Source: Streptomyces malachitofuscus (GTDB lineage: Bacteria; Actinomycetota; Actinomycetes; Streptomycetales; Streptomycetaceae). Taken from it: DNA of 64,000 bases. Position numbers and translations under genes: made by a program. The stretch lies in contig NZ_BMUF01000004.1 of NCBI RefSeq assembly GCF_014650055.1, positions 62,001 through 126,000 of the forward strand, in the 5' to 3' direction. Shown in pieces: positions 62,185 through 64,000 of the stretch. The notes below the pieces were generated by a model. That model was not told the DNA's origin. It searched no databases and saw nothing but the letters and a program-made list of their open reading frames with translations. How positions within the stretch are numbered: position 1 is the first letter of the stretch; every line of letters starts with the position of its first letter.

Positions 62185-63777
62185 ATGGACATGCTGTGGA
62201 GCGGCTGGGGGGACCCGGCCAAGGCGACGCCGCTGCCCGACACGGTGATCGGGCTGTTGCGCGATCTGCTCGGTGTGAAGCCGCGCGAGGCCGCCCCCGT
62301 CGCCATCGAGGACATGGCCGTCCCCGCGAGCCCGCTGGCACCCGCCGCGCGCCGCGCCCTGGCCGAGGCACTCGGCGACGAGGCCCATGTGCGCAGCGAC
62401 GCGGAGTTCCGCGTCCGGCACACGCGCGGCAAGTCCACCCCCGACCTGCTGCGCATCCGCGAGGGCGACATCGCCGCCGTCCCCGCGGCCGTACTCCTGC
62501 CCTCCACGCACGAAGAGGTGCTCGCCGTCCTGCGGGTGTGCGCCGAGCACGGCCTGCCGCTGGTGCCCTTCGGTGGCGGCACCTCCGTCGTCGGCGGCCT
62601 GGCCCCCGAACGGCGCGGCCCCTTCGTCGCCCTGGACCTGCGGCGCATGGACGCCCTGCTCGACCTCGACCCGGTGTCCCGCACCGCCACGCTGCAGCCC
62701 GGCCTGCGCGCCCCGGCGGCCGAGGCGCTGCTCGCCGAACACGGGTTCACCCTCGGTCACTTCCCCCAGTCGTACGAGTGGGCCACCATCGGCGGCTTCG
62801 CCGCCACCCGCTCCAGCGGCCAGGCCTCCGCCGGCCACGGGCGGTTCGACGAGATGGTCCTCTCCCTCACCCTCGCCACCCCCGAGGGCACCCTCGACAC
62901 CGGCCGCGCCCCCCGTTCGGCCGCCGGACCCGACCTGCGCCAGCTGATCCTCGGATCGGAGGGCGCGTTCGGCGTCATCACCTCGGTGACCGTGCGCGTC
63001 CGCCCCGTCCCCCGGGCCGCCGTCTACGAGGGCTGGCACTTCCCCTCGTTCGACCAGGGAACCACCGCGCTGCGCCGGCTCGCCCAGGACGGACCGCGGC
63101 CCACAGTGCTGCGCCTGTCGGACGAGACCGAGACACTGATCGGCCTGGCCAACCCGCAGGCCATCGGTGCGGGCGCCGAACAGGCCGCCGGCTGCACGGC
63201 CATCGCCGGTTACGAGGGCACGGAGGAGGACACCGCGCACCGCAGGGAGCAGGCCGCGGCCGTCCTGCGCGAGTGCGGCGGCACACCCCTGGGCGAGGAG
63301 CCGGGCCGGCGCTGGGCGCACGGACGCTACTCGGCCCCGTACCTGCGCGACGCGCTCCTCGACGCCGGGGCGTTCGCGGAGACGCTGGAGACGGCGACGT
63401 TCTGGTCCCGCGTGCCCGGGCTGTACGCCTCCGTCCGCGACGCGCTCACCACGACGCTCACCGAGGCCGGCACCCCGCCGCTGGTCATGTGCCACATCTC
63501 CCACGTCTACGAGAACGGCGCCTCCCTCTACTTCACGGTCGTCTCGGCCCAGGGCGAGGACCCCGTGGCGCACTGGACGCGCGCCAAGCACGCCGCCAAC
63601 GAGGCGATCCTCGCCGCAGGCGGCACGATCAGCCACCACCACGGGGTGGGCACCGACCACCGGGACTGGTACGTCCGCGAGGCGGGCCCCCTGGGCATCG
63701 ACGCCCTGCGCGCCGTGAAGCGGCGGCTGGACCCGGCGGGACTGCTCAACCCCGGCGTCCTCCTGCCCGCCGACTGA
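62185..63777 (+). CDS. FAD-binding oxidase, alkyl-DHAP-synthase-like
   Basis: Flavoprotein of 530 residues of the PCMH (vanillyl-alcohol oxidase) superfamily, closest in layout to alkyldihydroxyacetonephosphate synthase, which makes the ether bond of ether lipids in animals. The N-terminal RTRGKS-like region (RHTRGKSTPDLLRIREGD) and PLVPFGGGTSVVGGL bind FAD, then GHFPQSYEWATIGGFAATRS and GSEGAFGVIT; the HHHGVGTDHRDW motif near the end is the usual catalytic stretch of this group. ATG 62185 is chosen, with TGAGGAC upstream. It diverges from TetR-glpD and precedes a lipid kinase, as does Rv2251. Whether it makes ether lipids in actinomycetes is not known. Confidence 0.88.
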   Translation: MDMLWSGWGDPAKATPLPDTVIGLLRDLLGVKPREAAPVAIEDMAVPASPLAPAARRALAEALGDEAHVRSDAEFRVRHTRGKSTPDLLRIREGDIAAVPAAVLLPSTHEEVLAVLRVCAEHGLPLVPFGGGTSVVGGLAPERRGPFVALDLRRMDALLDLDPVSRTATLQPGLRAPAAEALLAEHGFTLGHFPQSYEWATIGGFAATRSSGQASAGHGRFDEMVLSLTLATPEGTLDTGRAPRSAAGPDLRQLILGSEGAFGVITSVTVRVRPVPRAAVYEGWHFPSFDQGTTALRRLAQDGPRPTVLRLSDETETLIGLANPQAIGAGAEQAAGCTAIAGYEGTEEDTAHRREQAAAVLRECGGTPLGEEPGRRWAHGRYSAPYLRDALLDAGAFAETLETATFWSRVPGLYASVRDALTTTLTEAGTPPLVMCHISHVYENGASLYFTVVSAQGEDPVAHWTRAKHAANEAILAAGGTISHHHGVGTDHRDWYVREAGPLGIDALRAVKRRLDPAGLLNPGVLLPAD

Positions 63778-63841
63778 CCGGAACACCCCGTCGGTCACCT
63801 GTCCGTCCCCCATCCGTCGGCCCGCCCCCGGAGGCACCCCG

Positions 63842-64000
63842 ATGCGCCAGTTCACCGCCGTCGTCAACCCCACCGCGGGCGCGGCCACCGGAGCGGCAGC
63901 CCTGCTCGCCCTGGCCCGGCACCTCCGAGAGGAGGGCGCCGACCTGCGGACCGCCTACAGCCGCAGCCTGGCCCACGCACGGGAACTGGCCCGCGACGCC
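63842..64000 (+). CDS. Diacylglycerol-kinase-family lipid kinase (3' end outside window)
   Basis: The first 53 residues of a DagK-catalytic-domain protein. The opening FTAVVNPTAGAATGAAALL matches the phosphate-loop start of YegS/BmrU/DgkB-type lipid kinases, which phosphorylate diacylglycerol or sphingosine-like lipids to phosphatidic-acid-type products. ATG 63842 follows GGAGGCA. It lies 64 bases after the flavoprotein gene and is probably co-transcribed. In M. tuberculosis the gene at the same place, Rv2252, is a diacylglycerol kinase. The rest of the gene lies beyond the right edge. Confidence 0.85.
   Translation, partial: MRQFTAVVNPTAGAATGAAALLALARHLREEGADLRTAYSRSLAHARELARDA

Overview
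The window is chromosomal DNA of a Streptomyces-type actinomycete. GC content is very high throughout, genes are densely packed with many four-base ATGA/GTGA overlaps, GTG starts are common, and the gene families are typical of Streptomyces: four SpoIIE/PP2C phosphatases, GAF-ANTAR, an isorenieratene-type carotenoid cluster, a GH87 mycodextranase and Ala-rich cell-surface proteins. I noticed one in-frame TTA (bldA-type) codon. I saw no tRNA, rRNA, CRISPR array or intact insertion sequence.

Layout. 1-8.4 kb: end of an MMPL exporter, a lipoprotein, a large PAS/GAF/SpoIIE phosphatase, an AMIN-like secreted protein, a GAF-ANTAR regulator, a membrane Mrr-type nuclease and small unknowns. 8.5-13.0 kb: a five-gene redox operon (MpaB-type oxygenase, SRPBCC protein, phytoene-desaturase-like flavoprotein, unknown, SDR). 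13.2-20.6 kb: two divergent carotenoid operons, crtI-crtB-Rieske and crtY-crtT-crtU. 20.7-25.5 kb: imperfect tandem repeats, then a minus-strand run holding a stand-alone B12-binding protein with the W-x9-EH motif of B12 photoreceptors, a PAS-GAF-SpoIIE phosphatase coupled to it, CbiZ, an RsbW-like ATPase and a 50-residue protein. 25.8-34.4 kb: Ala-rich protein, phosphoglucomutase, membrane SpoIIE phosphatase, MarR regulator, epoxide-hydrolase-like enzyme, cupin, and a TTA-containing glycosyltransferase with a coupled unknown.

34.5-52.6 kb looks like a catabolic island. A LacI regulator with a double palindromic operator precedes a flavoprotein, a HyuA-type protein, an HExxH protein, a permease and a Tat-exported beta-propeller protein. 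After NDH-2 comes a DeoR/LacI hybrid regulator, a hydroxyacid dehydrogenase, a DUF2264 protein, a DNA-binding-like protein and a secreted GH87 enzyme. A shared ACCGTTC half-site upstream of the hybrid regulator, the dehydrogenase operon and the GH87 gene suggests one regulon. 52.8-59.9 kb: L,D-transpeptidase, secreted hydrolase, MASE1 membrane sensor next to a SpoIIE phosphatase, and a secreted M19-like hydrolase with a discoidin domain. 59.9-64 kb: glpD-TetR divergent from an alkyl-DHAP-synthase-like flavoprotein and a lipid kinase, the same order as Rv2249c-Rv2252 of Mycobacterium tuberculosis.

The strongest candidate for a new system is the B12-protein/SpoIIE/CbiZ/ATPase block next to the carotenoid genes, which reads as a possible cobalamin-based light sensor feeding a partner-switching cascade. 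The second is the LacI-controlled FAD/HyuA/HExxH/permease/beta-propeller operon, whose substrate I cannot assign.
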